This document shows, piece after piece, positions 1-9,667 of a stretch of DNA of 64,000 nucleotides. Below the pieces are notes generated by a model. That model saw only the letters and a program-made list of their open reading frames with translations, was not told where the DNA came from and made no database searches. This stretch comes from Acanthosepion esculentum (Eukaryota; Mollusca; Cephalopoda; Sepiida; Sepiidae), in the NCBI GenBank assembly GCA_964036315.1, contig OZ038498.1, forward strand, positions 12,449,350-12,513,349. Reading direction: 5' to 3'. Made by a program: the position numbers and the translations under genes. Numbering within the stretch: the stretch's first letter is position 1; each line of letters opens with the position of its first letter.

Positions 1-708
1 ATATCCGATATTCTGATATCCGATGTTCTGATATCTAACGTTATTATCACAGCGTTTCATTTGTTGTGTCTTCCAGACTTCTTCAGATGTCTGTTGATTC
101 AAGTAACCCTCAGGAAATTTCCAAATGAATGCTTTATTTAATTTACTGATGTAGACTGTTCTAGTTCCGCTGTCAGGGAGATCTCGTCGAATTCTTGTTC
201 TGCTTCCACTGAAGCTGAATCAATACTAACCAACCCAGAAATTGAACTCACAGTTGCCATCAAATTAGCGCTCCAATGCGTAAATATCCAAGGCTATTGA
301 CATTTAAACCTGACAGCCTTAAACCTGATCGTATTATTTTCTATTTTGCTGCTGCTGCAACAACCTTGCTGTCAAGCTTAATTCTTTATCATCTGATTGT
401 TATGGATGTTTCTGGCTAGTGAAAAAACATTGAGATCAAATGATAAAGTACAGATTTTTAGGAATTAAGACCGAACAATGATTTATATACAGCTCTGTCA
501 ATAGATAGATATCCATCCATATCCTTAGATATACAAATTCGTATATGTTGAATTTTTAGGGTTATTCTAAAGTTCTTTCGGTTTATTAAATAAAAACATT
601 TTGTTATTTCCATCTTTAACGCAACTGATCACAATATTATCAACTACCGATCCATTCTGAAAAAAAAAAAGAAGCTTTATGTTTTTCAGCAAAGAACAGC
701 TATAGATA
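1..708. other. AT-rich intergenic DNA, no gene seen
   Basis: No ORF with recognisable similarity. The first 37 bases hold a short tandem of a GATATCCGAT-like unit. The rest is anonymous AT-rich sequence with a short A-run near 660. Confidence 0.5.
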
Positions 709-933
709 TTGGGCTGGTGCATAATTATCAGGCGTTTTTAAAAATGAAAAAAGAAACATAACAATTCAACAATAACATTTTTAAATGATTATTCCGGAGC
801 GTATGATTATCGACACGCATTTTTATAACCTGAAAATAAAATAATATTTTTATTAAATAAGTAAACAAGACAGTAATTTTTATTAACAAATAACTCGACT
901 ACGAAAACGCCTGATAATTATGCACCAAACCAA
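709..933. mobile_element. Mariner-type MITE (family 1, copy a)
   Basis: A 225-bp element flanked by TA on both sides (707-708 and 934-935). Its terminal inverted repeats of about 30 bp begin TTGGGCTGGTGCATAATTAT. The TIR resembles the TTAGGTTGGTGCAAAAG type of known mariner elements and their MITEs. The interior is AT-rich and has no transposase. A second copy of the family lies at 55220-55388. Confidence 0.88.
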
Positions 934-935
934 TA

Positions 936-1500
936 GTTTTTGCCATCTTCTATTAAACAATTGTTTTCGTTAAGAGAATTCTACAAATAGAAGAATAAAT
1001 ACTAAACCAAAGATGCAATGCCTGCTGAATGCGGCAGATGTGTGAAGACTTCCAAGACAGGAGGTAATAAAGAATCAAGTCTAGCTTCATTCTGACTGAA
1101 TATTTTCCTTTTCATCTTAATAACGATATTTTTCTTCGATTGCTGTCTTCAATTAGCAAATTAGAAGCAGAAGTTCAAAGAAATCGTTTAGTTCCCCAGG
1201 AGTTCATAGCAGAAGTCACCCAATTCCACCTGCTAAGAAGCATCATTTATATTGAATGAAAACCGCCATTTGATACGGTTATTAGTCATTTATTTCGTTA
1301 GCCCCACGATCTGTCTCGTTCCATTTATTATTGACCGTCAAAAAATCGTTTTAATGAAGATAAAATTAAACATTGCTGAATCATTTAGTGACAAAAATAG
1401 AAGGATAATTTTTCAGTAGTTCAGTATAAACGCAGGAGTCAAAATATTTATATGGTCTTGGCTAATGAATTCTGAGTTCTACATGTAACATCAAAACAAT
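936..1500. other. Intergenic, no feature recognised
   Basis: AT-rich sequence with no convincing ORF, tRNA-like box or repeat shared with the rest of the window. Confidence 0.45.
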
Positions 1501-1507
1501 TTCTAAT

Positions 1508-1557
1508 CTCTCTCTGTCTATATATATATATAGAGAGAGAGAGAGAGGGGGAGAGAG
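1508..1557. repeat. (CT)n-(TA)n-(GA)n hairpin microsatellite
   Basis: A pyrimidine CT tract, a short TA run and a GA tract follow one another. Together they form a perfect-looking hairpin. Confidence 0.8.
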
Positions 1558-1660
1558 GCAAACAGGGAACTCGTCACCGAGTAGCAACTGTCTGCTTCAT
1601 ACTTGAAAGAAATCTTCAGATATGTCCAGAACATTGCGTTTATACATCGAACTGTCACCA

Positions 1661-1762
1661 ATGGGCGTTGACATCAGTCTCCAATTTGATATTTACTCAC
1701 ATTACATCCCTGATATTGAGCACTGTTATTCATAAATATAACATACCGTAAAACTCTATTTT

Positions 1763-1763
<1 letters not shown>
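1661..1763. repeat. Diverged terminal piece of the TA-associated 'TTGACTTC' repeat
   Basis: Sequence around 1667-1755 (GTTGACATC, then a TGATATTGAGCACT core, then ATAAATATA) matches the right-hand parts of the repeats at 40163-40362 and 40407-40600. Like them it abuts a microsatellite. Confidence 0.55.

Positions 1764-1836
<73 letters not shown>
1764..1836. repeat. (CA)n followed by (TA)n microsatellite
   Basis: About 26 CA units are followed by about 10 TA units. The tract marks the 3' edge of the minus-strand PLE terminal repeat. Confidence 0.95.
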
Positions 1837-2150
1837 GTTTCTGAGATGAGGTATTATGTACATTATTTACATTATTCGGACTATTGTTCTCATCTTTGTC
1901 GCCATATTTATTACAATGTTTCTTCAGGTGGTTGGTATGTCGAACTGAACCCTTTATTTCGCTCACTGGGGTAGACTGTTCTAGTTTCACGTGCCATGTT
2001 TTAATGGATGTCAGTTATCAGTTATCTCCTGTTAAGTCCCCTCTGAAAGTTCTCCACTGCCTTAACCGGGTATTGAACTCACGCTCTTTGGGTCCTGTCA
2101 CTGGATCTAACTAACGCCTTTATCCACTTTGCCATATGTCCTTGAGCAAG
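1837..2150 (-). mobile_element. PLE terminal repeat, tRNA-like head, hammerhead hairpin lost
   Basis: On the minus strand this reads: a tRNA-like head (AGTGGATAAAGGCG-type A box at about 2115-2140, GAGTTCAATACCC-type B box near 2075-2090), then the ACTAGAACAGTCTACCCC block, then CACCTGAAGA, then the monomer that ends in TACCTCATCTCAG. Compared with other copies, the stem-II hairpin after CTGAAGA (GGCCGGAGCGTACAACGGCC) is missing near 1925. It lies downstream of, and in the same orientation as, the PLE coding remnant at 2272-3110, so it is probably that element's 3' terminal region. Confidence 0.7.
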
Positions 2151-2271
2151 AATTTCTGAGTATTATAAACCTAATGTTTTAAGCCACCATTTTTTACCAG
2201 TGCTCATATTGCAATTTTAGCTGTTATCATTTATGTTTTTACCAGAGCTCATATTGCAATTTTTGTTGTTA
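2151..2271 (-). mobile_element. PLE 3' untranslated region
   Basis: Contains two imperfect copies of a TTTTACCAG-GCTCATATTGCAATTTT unit. The same sequence in reverse complement occurs at 21665-21765, again between a PLE C-terminus and the same tRNA-like head. This ties the terminal-repeat family to the PLE. Confidence 0.7.
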
Positions 2272-3110
2272 TTATCGCTTTCCTCTGGTACTCCTTATGA
2301 CTGGTTCCCATATTGTATTCATTTCTATGCTTGGTCGGCTCGGGAGATTTTTGTGGCTTAGCATATGTGCTGATTCCTTAAGTTTACGAATTTTACAATA
2401 GTGTTCTTTGTCTATGATCTCAACCAGATGCCACAGAGGGCGATGATCTCCCTTCACACTCCATATGTGGTCAGCCACGACTGATTTTTCCACTTCCCCT
2501 CGTGTTACAGCTTTCTGGTGTTCTTGAAGCCTTACCTTAAGGGGGTGGCCTCTTTCCCCTTTATATTTCTTTCCACAGCTGCACGGGATAGCGTACACAC
2601 AGTCTTTAGTCATGTTCCCCTCTATGGGGGGGCTTACTCGGGAGAGATATCTGCGAAATGTCGTCAAGCTTTTGTCCTGATGTTATATGGACCGCAAATC
2701 CTTTGTATTTTCTCTGATAACCGCTTCACATAAGGCAGGCAGACTGATTTCTGTTGTTGTCCTCTTGTACCCGAATCTCCTAGTTTTTTTGGTGGGGAGG
2801 GGCTGCTGCCATGTACCTAGGGTAGTTGTTACGTTGTAGGGTACTACTTATACTGACTAATTCTTTATCTAATGTCTCTGGGTCGCCACTTATGACTTTT
2901 GCTCGGTGTTGTAAGCAGCGGACGATCCCTTTCTTTACGCTGTATGGATGGTGGGAGTTGAAATTGAGGTACTGCCCGGTGAATGTCGGTTTACGGTATA
3001 TAGGTGTCTGTATAAGGTCTTTCTTAAATACGTAAGTACTTCCGACTGTATATTCAGTCATCTTTAGGCATAGAAATTATTTTGTTTTTGGTAAAATTCA
3101 AGTAGCGCCC
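2272..3110 (-). pseudogene. Penelope-like element RT C-terminus plus GIY-YIG endonuclease, broken
   Basis: Two minus-strand reading frames belong together. The upstream one (3061-2780) carries the end of a PLE reverse transcriptase, with the PLE-typical PIYRKPTFTGQYLNFNSHHP and a K-GIVRCLQHRA block. The downstream one (2667-2272) carries a GIY-YIG nuclease: VYAIPC-CGKKYKGE, then R.-EHQKAV, ending WEPVIRSTRGKR. About 110 bp between them can be read in the second frame with one in-frame stop, so there is one frameshift and one nonsense change. The RT palm and fingers (about the first 500 residues) are absent, so the copy is 5'-truncated. In the family the RT copies RNA at the DNA nick made by the GIY-YIG nuclease. 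This copy cannot be active. Confidence 0.88.
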
Positions 3111-3269
3111 GAGACGACCTTATACAGCTTATAATTTAACAAAACAGGGGTCATAACATTCAACGAGTGATTATTAGGTTAAAGCATCTTTAAAATATTA
3201 TTAGCGAAGGGATTTCGCCATTTTATATCATTAACTTTACTAATTTACTTTTTGTATGAGTGATTCATT

Positions 3270-3270
3270 G

Positions 3271-3334
<64 letters not shown>
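3270..3334. repeat. (TA)n microsatellite
   Basis: About 32 uninterrupted TA units. It forms the left border of the palindrome at 3341-3537. Confidence 0.95.
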
Positions 3335-3340
<6 letters not shown>

Positions 3341-3537
3341 AAAGGCTCAAACACTAATATTCCATGGTTATAATTTATTACATTGGAATCGTAATTCATC
3401 AGACCTAGAAATTCAAAAAGAAATCGGAAAATATTTTACGATTTCTTTATGAATTTGTAGGTCTGATGAATTGGATCGTGATTACGATTCCAATGTAATA
3501 AATTATAACCATGGAATATTAGTGTTTGAGCCTTTTT
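3341..3537. repeat. Long palindrome between two (TA)n tracts
   Basis: Arms of about 86-97 bp (3341-3426 and 3440-3536) are near-perfect reverse complements around a loop of roughly 14 bp. Both arms hold a CTGATGAATT block, but the right arm has an extra partial duplication near 3476-3484. The palindrome is bounded by TA tracts on both sides. CTGATGA would suit a hammerhead core, but no GAAA follows a stem II, so I do not call a ribozyme. Confidence 0.88.
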
Positions 3538-3588
3538 TTATTATATTCTTACTCTGTCCTGGATATTGAGTTCTACCTGGATTCTTGG

Positions 3589-3670
<82 letters not shown>
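3589..3670. repeat. (TA)n microsatellite
   Basis: About 40 TA units to the right of the 3341-3537 palindrome. Confidence 0.95.
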
Positions 3671-3674
<4 letters not shown>

Positions 3675-3768
3675 AACGATAAATTATTAAAAAATTAATT
3701 AAAATCTTCAGACATACTGGGTTGTAGATTAATATTTTCATGCTTTTATTATTATTATTTCATTTAGA

Positions 3769-3811
3769 TTCCTCGACTAGTTTCGGCCAACATGGCCATC
3801 ATCGGGAGAAA
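3769..3811 (-). ncRNA. Hammerhead-like ribozyme, type I layout
   Basis: Minus-strand reading: stem I TTTCTC pairs with GAGGAA (one G.U). The core is CCGATGA, where the consensus is CUGANGA. One extra T is followed by stem II GGCC/GGCC, then GAAA. Stem III is the ACTAGT mini-hairpin, and C is the nucleotide at the cleavage site. All parts are in the expected order and spacing. The U4-to-C change in the core probably weakens or abolishes cleavage. It sits between (TA)n tracts. PLE terminal repeats are known to carry hammerhead motifs, so a PLE source is likely. Confidence 0.6.
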
Positions 3812-3848
3812 AAAATATTTCTGCTTGCTGTAGCAGTAAACTACAGAA

Positions 3849-3849
<1 letters not shown>

Positions 3850-3924
<75 letters not shown>

Positions 3925-3934
3925 TGACCACTAA

Positions 3935-3966
<32 letters not shown>

Positions 3967-3994
3967 CGCTCTCTATATATATACACACACACAT

Positions 3995-4068
<74 letters not shown>
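3850..4068. repeat. Compound (TA)n / (ATCT)n / (CA)n / (TA)n microsatellite
   Basis: TA tract 3850-3921, ATCT tetranucleotides at about 3938-3966, a CA tract at about 3982-4008, then a TA tract to 4068. Confidence 0.95.
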
Positions 4069-4071
<3 letters not shown>

Positions 4072-4600
4072 TCGTTAAAGACGACTGACACGGTAGTGCA
4101 ATTAAGTTTTATATTTAACTTATTCTTGTGTTCGTACAGGCATGTGTTATATTTTCTGGATATAAAGTGTGCAAAAATTGTCCAAATATTCTGTATTCGT
4201 TGTGTGTATGCATCTAGAGTTATAGGGATGTTTTATTTTCCAAACAATGTTCGTAGTTAAAGTTACTGAGTATTGGCATTTTCTTTGTTATTATTAGGGC
4301 TTTCATTATTTTTAATCTTTTTTTATATGTGGATGAGGTTATTATGCTTATATTTTCTACTAGTATGTTTTGGATGGGCTCTTTTAATTCTGCATAGGCA
4401 TGTAGTAGTGTGACCAGTATAATTAATACATCCGTATAACTCTAGATTCATACACATACACAACCTAAAACGCTCGAAAATGTAGAACATTTGGACAATT
4501 TTTACCCACTGTGTCCAAAAAGAAAATACGAACACAAAAAAAATGAAATAAAAAGCTTAATCGCAGTACTTCGTCTGTTGTCTTTAACGCAACATGTATA
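4069..4600. repeat. Inverted pair of a TA-associated repeat
   Basis: The segment 4069-4205 recurs in reverse complement at about 4462-4600. Shared landmarks are GTTAAAGAC, TTGTGTTCGTA and AAAATTGTCCAAAT. The spacer is about 255 bp. Compound TA/CA microsatellites lie on both sides. This is the same layout as the other palindromic, TA-flanked elements here. Confidence 0.7.
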
Positions 4601-4621
4601 AAAAAGGGATTGCTGCCTAAA

Positions 4622-4658
4622 TACACAATAAACACACAGACACACACACACACACACA

Positions 4659-4730
<72 letters not shown>

Positions 4731-4745
4731 TATATATATGTATAT
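4622..4745. repeat. (CA)n-(TA)n microsatellite
   Basis: CA units with CAGA interruptions to about 4700, then TA units to about 4740. Long minus-strand reading frames of IYIY and CVCV here are microsatellite artefacts. Confidence 0.95.
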
Positions 4746-4825
4746 GAACTGGGATCAAATACAGAACAAATATGGATCGTAATCCGATAGAATATGATAA
4801 AGAACAAATAGGGAACGTTTATATA

Positions 4826-5850
4826 AAGTGGAAAGAGAGAGGTGGAAAGTGAGTGAGATGTAGAAAGAGAGAGAGAGAGGTGGAAAGAGAGAGTGGTGGA
4901 AAGAGAGACGTGGAAAGACAGACAGAAGTGGAAAGAGAGAGGTGGAAAGTGAGAGAGGTGGAAAGTGAGAGAGGTGGAAAGTGAGAGAGGTGGAAAGAGA
5001 GAGTTGGAAAGAGAGTGAGATGTAGAAAGAGAGAGAGAGAGAGGTGGAAAGAGAGAGTGGTGGAAAGAGAGACGTGGAAAGACAGACAGAAGTGGAAAGA
5101 GAGAGGTGGAAAGTGAGAGAGGTGGAAAGTGAGAGAGGTGGAAAGAGAGAGTTGGAAAGAGAGTGAGCGGTAGAAAGAGAGAGTGAGAAGTGGAAAGAGA
5201 GAGTGGTGGAAAGACAGACGTGGAAAGACAGATAGAAGTGGAAAGCGAGAGGTGGAAAGTGAGAGTGGTGAAAGAGAGAGTTGGAAAGAGAGTGAGATGT
5301 AGAAAGAGAGAGAGAGAGAGAGAGAGGTGGAAAGAGAGAGTGGTGGAAAGAGAGACGTGGAAAGACAGACAGAAGTAGAAAGAGAGAGGTGGAAAGAGAG
5401 AGAGGTGGAAAGAGAGACGCGGATAGACAGACAGAAGTGGAAAGAGAGAGATGGAAAGTGAGAGAGGTGAAAGAGAGAGTTGGAAAGAGAGTGAGTGGTA
5501 GAAAGAAAGAGAGAGAGAGAGAGGTGGAAAGAGAGAGTGGTGGAAAGAGAGACGTGGAAAGACAGACAGAAGTGGAAAGAGAGAGGTGGAAAGTGAGAGA
5601 GGTGAAAGAGAGAGTTGGAAAGAGAGTGAGCGGTTGAAAGAAAGAGAGTGAGAGGTGGAAAGAGAGAGTGGTGGAAAGAGAGACGTGGAAAGACAGACAG
5701 AAGTGGAAAGAGAGACGTGGGAAATGAGAGAGGTGAGAGAGAGAGTTGGAAAGAGAGTGAGCGGTAGAAAGAGAGAGAGAGTTGGAAAGAGAGAGTGGTG
5801 GAAAGAGAGACGTGGAAAGACAGACAGAAGTGGAAAGAGAGAATTATTAA
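4826..5850. repeat. 1-kb purine-only minisatellite (GGTGGAAAGAGAGA type)
   Basis: A higher-order tandem of short G/A units such as GAGGTGGAAAGAGAGA, with GACAGACAGAAG blocks every 150-200 bp. The plus strand is almost pure purine with scattered T and C. Reading frames made of MERE/ERW/KRE across it are not credible genes. Confidence 0.92.
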
Positions 5851-6054
5851 AGCTTCAAAGATAGAGAAACACGCGCATACATATAGACATTATCATCTGA
5901 TCCCTGTATAGACAAACTAGAATTATGGTAAACTTGGACACATAAATTATATACACGGAAGCTATTTGACTCGTTAAATGCACGTCAAGTCTGCTGAACC
6001 AATAAGAATCAAACAAAATAAAATAAAAATTCCAGATTTTTTTCCCCATATTTC

Positions 6055-6096
6055 ATTCTCTGGTGAAGCTTAAATTAAAGCGAAACATGTTAGATT
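6055..6096 (+). ncRNA. Hammerhead-like motif, degenerate core
   Basis: The core is CTGGTGA at 6060-6066 (consensus CUGANGA, A6 changed to G). One extra A is followed by stem II GCTT/AAGC with a 6-nt loop, then GAAA at 6082-6085, a minimal ACATGT stem III, and T at the cleavage site. A short stem I pairs TCT (6057-6059) with AGA (6092-6094). The order and spacing are right, but stem I is only 3 bp. Confidence 0.42.
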
Positions 6097-6244
6097 TATA
6101 AATGTTTCCTGTCTGTTCTTTATCTTATCATATATATAATAGCTGATCCTGCTATTAACGCATCGCTTTTCAATCATGAATTGAGCGCTCTTGGCTACTG
6201 GCTTTTGCATACATCACGTATATAATACGTTAAAAATTTTTTTT

Positions 6245-6330
6245 CTCTGCGCCGATAGCTTAGAAGTAGAATCTCGGAATGATGCGAAATCGGTCAAGTT
6301 TCGATCCCGGCTTAAAGCAATTGAATGGCT
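6245..6330 (+). mobile_element. tRNA-like head of a composite SINE-like element
   Basis: A tRNA-like block with GCCG (6251-6254) able to pair with CGGC (6308-6311), an A-box-like TAGCTTAGAAGTAGA at 6256-6270 and a clear B box AGTTTCGATCCCGG at 6297-6310. The arms are too degraded for a functional tRNA. It directly precedes the hammerhead at 6333-6376, and the unit ends in a TA run at about 6383-6400. Together they look like a tRNA-promoter, hammerhead-bearing short retroelement. Confidence 0.55.
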
Positions 6331-6332
6331 AA

Positions 6333-6376
6333 CCACAGTGATGAGCTGTGATACAGCGAAACAAGCTTGTATGTGG
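6333..6376 (+). ncRNA. Hammerhead ribozyme, complete type I fold, C3-to-G core change
   Basis: All three helices are exact. Stem I pairs CCACA (6333-6337) with TGTGG (6372-6376). Stem II is GCTG (6345-6348) with CAGC (6354-6357) and a 5-nt loop. Stem III is ACA/TGT within 6361-6370, with an AGCT loop. GAAA is at 6358-6361 and A6371 is the cleavage-site nucleotide. The core at 6338-6344 is GTGATGA, so only the first base departs from CUGANGA. From hammerhead structures, C3 pairs with G8. G8 is unchanged here, so I predict little or no cleavage by this copy, although intact relatives may exist elsewhere in the genome. Confidence 0.75.
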
Positions 6377-6524
6377 ATGACTATATATATATATATATAT
6401 TAAAAAAGAGAGAAATTCACTTTTGCCAACAGTTCAAGTCTCACTACAAATGCAGAAAACAAACACTGAAACATTAAATGAACATAAGGAAAAATTATTC
6501 CTTTAAAAATTGATTCTTTTTATT

Positions 6525-6560
6525 TGGCTGAAGAAGGTCAGGAGACCGGAAACCTGTGTA
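6525..6560 (+). ncRNA. Partial hammerhead-like motif
   Basis: CTGAAGA fits the CUGANGA core. It is followed by AGGTC-AGGA-GACC (a 4-bp stem II) and GGAAAC. I could not find a stem I pairing at the expected place, so this may be only a decayed or coincidental copy. Confidence 0.3.
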
Positions 6561-6708
6561 GAATACGACAAATAAAATAGAAAGTAGAATATGACAAATA
6601 AAATATAATATATATACTAAAACAAGTCCACATTATAACCAAAAACGTTTGCGGTTTCTCTCTTTGATGTAAAATATACATTTTTCTCTCGTTGGAACAA
6701 CTATAACC

Positions 6709-6712
<4 letters not shown>

Positions 6713-6765
<53 letters not shown>
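6713..6765. repeat. (TA)n microsatellite
   Basis: About 26 TA units just upstream of the LINE RT fragment. Confidence 0.95.
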
Positions 6766-6768
<3 letters not shown>

Positions 6769-6779
6769 CCAAATTGTAA

Positions 6780-7674
6780 GTTTTAGAGTTCATTCGAAAG
6801 AGGACTTATGAGAGCTACTCCGAAGCAATTCTGTGGTAAGAAACAAAAACCACCAGTCTACAAATTTCCAGAGAGACCATTGAAAGTAGAAGACAAAACC
6901 CTGAACTATGTAAAGTATTTCACCTATCTTGGTAGCAAAGTCAATTACAGTGGAACTTTAGATGATGAAATCATGCATCGGATTGCTAAGGCTACCAGTG
7001 CTTTCGGCAAACTTCGCCATCGCTTGTGGAATGAGCGGGGTATTCAACGGGATACGAAAATTAGAGTTTACAGAGCTGTTGTACTTGCCCTCCTTTTGTA
7101 CGGCTCGGAGTCGTGGATTCCATACAGGTACCATATACGCCAGCTAGATGTTTCCCATAAAAGCTGTCTGCGTGCAATCTGTGGAGTTAACCTTCAAGAT
7201 AGGACATCTAACATAGACCTGTTTAACAGGTGTAATATTGGAGGAATCAAGACTTTTCTCATACAGTCACAGTTACGGTGGACTGGTCATGTCTCGAGAA
7301 TGTCTGATGACAGGATACCCAAGATCGTAATGTACAGCCAGTTAGATCACGGCTACAGGAATGTAAGACGTCCATGGCTAAGATACAATGACAAGCTGAA
7401 AAGCAACTTGTCAGCAGTCAATATACCACATAACACCCTTGAGCGCTTAGCCTTGGAGCGGGTAGAATGGAGATCAACGTGTTTTAGTGGACTCAGCAAT
7501 TTTCAATCTGCTTGTCTGAATCATCTTCAAGAAGCGAGAGCAAGATCTAAAAGGTCAGCCAATCTAACCGTGATCTCATCTCACAATCCTCACACTTGCT
7601 CCATATGTTGCTTCCTTTGTAAATCACTAGCGGGTCATAAATGCCACTTAAGATTATCGCACAAAATTTCATAA
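6780..7674 (+). pseudogene. LINE reverse transcriptase C-terminus with terminal zinc finger (5'-truncated)
   Basis: One open frame of 288 codons from 6808. Residues 30-75 hold the LNYVKYFTYLGSKVNYSG block and an RIAKATSAFGKLRHRLW block. Residues 85-105 hold IRVYRAVVLALLLYGSESW, and residues 150-170 hold QLRWTGHVSRMSDDRIPK. The tail has a C-x2-C...H-x4-H finger (CSICC...HKCHLRLSH). This is the region after the RT catalytic core of RTE-like or related non-LTR elements. The apurinic endonuclease and the catalytic YADD are not present, so the copy is 5'-truncated, as is usual for target-primed insertions. The frame is intact over this length, which suggests a fairly young insertion. The start codon is arbitrary. 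Confidence 0.88.
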
Positions 7675-7726
7675 CTGAATCACCTAAGCTGTCAGATCCT
7701 CATACGTCGAAACTGACGAGAGAGTC

Positions 7727-7727
7727 C

Positions 7728-7775
<48 letters not shown>
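7727..7775. repeat. (ATA)n microsatellite at the 3' end of the LINE
   Basis: About 16 ATA units lie 50 bp after the LINE stop codon. A simple-repeat tail is typical for the 3' end of many RTE-like LINEs. Confidence 0.9.
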
Positions 7776-7886
7776 TATATTCTCAAAGATATATGCAAGC
7801 TGACTGATATCATCTATCAATGAAACTCTGTAAAAGAATGGGAGACATTAATTTTTGGTTAACATTCTAAACAATAAAAGGTAATT

Positions 7887-7940
7887 TTAGGTACTACCTA
7901 TTTAAGAAAGATTTACTTTCTTAAATAGATAGAACCTAAA
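7887..7940. repeat. Short hairpin
   Basis: Arms TTAGGTACTACCTATTTAAG... and its near-complement (about 24 bp each, three mismatches) flank a 6-nt loop. Confidence 0.7.
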
Positions 7941-8039
7941 GTGTTTTAACCTAGGGAAGGGTATTGAATAGAATAATCAAACGAAGGTTGGTAATGAACG
8001 ATAATATTTAGGACAAGAACAACACATATAAGATTCGCC

Positions 8040-8580
8040 CGCGGCGCGCAGAAGTAGTCAACTGCTAGAAGTGAATCAAATGAATTTGATCAGCACAGCT
8101 GCAGACGAATCTCCAACTGCGGGCTATCTACCAACCGCCCCACGCGGTTACATGAGGCACAAAGCTGAATTTAATGTGGGGTATCCGAGCCCGTAGGCTC
8201 GTCCAAAAATTCCCAGTATACAACAGGTTCGAGTAGCTGTTTCCCTAGACGAGACTCTGTCCTTCGACATAGACTCGTCTGGGGATCCTCTCTGCCCGAA
8301 GGCAGAGAATTTCACCAGCACAGCTGGAGACGAATCTCCAACTGCAGGATATCTACCAACCGCCCTACGCGGTCACATGTGGCACAAGTCAGAATTTAAT
8401 GTGGGGGTATCCGAGCCCGTAGGCTCGGCCAAAAATTTCCCGTATAAAACAGGGTCGAGTAGCTGTTTCCCTAGACGAGACTCTGCCATTCGACATCTCG
8501 TCTGGGGATCCTCTCTGCTCGGAGGCAGAAAGTTTGACCAGCAAAGCTGGAGACGAATCTTCGACTGCAGACCAACATAC
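8040..8580. repeat. Hairpin-rich tandem repeat (same family as the U2-bearing repeat at 34540)
   Basis: A unit of about 227 bp is present twice plus a partial third. It starts at CAGCACAGCTG-AGACGAATCT (8092, 8317, about 8537). Several small perfect hairpins are conserved: GAGCC-CGTA-GGCTC, CTCTGCC-CGA-GGCAGAG and CCTAGACGAGACT...CGTCTGGGG. Landmarks GTGGCACAAG...TTTAATGTGGG and GACGAATC also occur at 34555-34760. Compensated hairpins suggest an RNA-structured retroelement. A 131-codon reading frame beginning at 8606 next to it is not recognisable. Confidence 0.72.
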
Positions 8581-8589
8581 AGTATTTAC

Positions 8590-9655
8590 TAATGTATTTA
8601 TGTGAATGGAGACATACCCATTATCGTCAGTAGGTAGGCTACAACATAAAGCTACTTGTAAAACACTTGAAATAGAACACAATAGTTTACATTTAAGTCT
8701 CACATATAACGCAGGTGTAACACGGATCTTCTCGCACGGTGCCAATTGTAACTCGATCTCTGGTCAAGGCGTCCATGCGACACCGTATCCTAACCTCACT
8801 GGGCCGATGTCATCCACTAGACCGGCTGTTGGTCCTGTATGGTCCAGTATTACAGGTTACCTAAGTCTCCGATTTCAAATGTCGATTCGATTCAATTCAC
8901 CATCAACACTACATATAATAATACAATTATCGTGGCAAAAATTAGAATGTCTCTTGTATATGAACGATGATCAACAAAACAAAACAAAACACTTCGTATA
9001 ATTTCATTAAAGTAGAGAGGTAGCTTCGTTTTAACCCTTTTTGGTCTGTTCTTACCGCAACTACTACAACCGTCGATGTTCTCGTCCTCAGTAGTAGTAA
9101 TAGTAATAGTAATATTAGTGGTAGCAGGAGCAGCGGTACTTATATCAACAGCTCATGTTAGTGGGCGCTTTGTTCCAATCTCTGACGTCACTTCCTGACT
9201 GTCTCTAACTCAACTCTGCTCTGCTCAACTCTGCTCATCTTCCGGTTGGCTCTCCTCTTTATATAGAGAACTGGTGACGTATTTGTTTTTCTAGTGTGAA
9301 CGCACTGACATACTTTTATTAGGAACGGGATCGACCAATTTCCTGACACACTTCTAAATTAAAACTTCACACTCGTTTCATCTTTTAGTGCCCTGACCGT
9401 ATTGCCATTGTTCTAAGTTTATATATTAATAGCTCTAAGCAATTTTGGTAAACTTTACATAGATTCACTCTGTCTTGTTATCGATAAAATTAACCTTTAG
9501 ATCAAGACATTCTGAATTCTATTTTCTAATAATAATCTGATATCCTTTGCACGCTTAAAGAGAAAAAAAGATTGTATCTCGTTTTCTAAATAATATCTGT
9601 AGCATTTACATTTCAAAGTCTTTATAGAATTTTTAAAATCTTGGTTCTTTTGAAA
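8590..9655. other. Intergenic, no gene recognised
   Basis: Mixed-composition DNA. A 131-codon frame at 8606-9001 has no motif I recognise. Direct CAACTCTGCTC repeats occur at about 9209-9235 and AGTAATAGT trinucleotide runs at about 9093-9120. Confidence 0.4.
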
Positions 9656-9667
9656 ATGCCTTTTTTC

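Noticed and set aside
8606..9001. 131-codon frame
   Set aside because: No recognisable domain. It lies beside a structured repeat and an opposite-strand frame overlaps its start.
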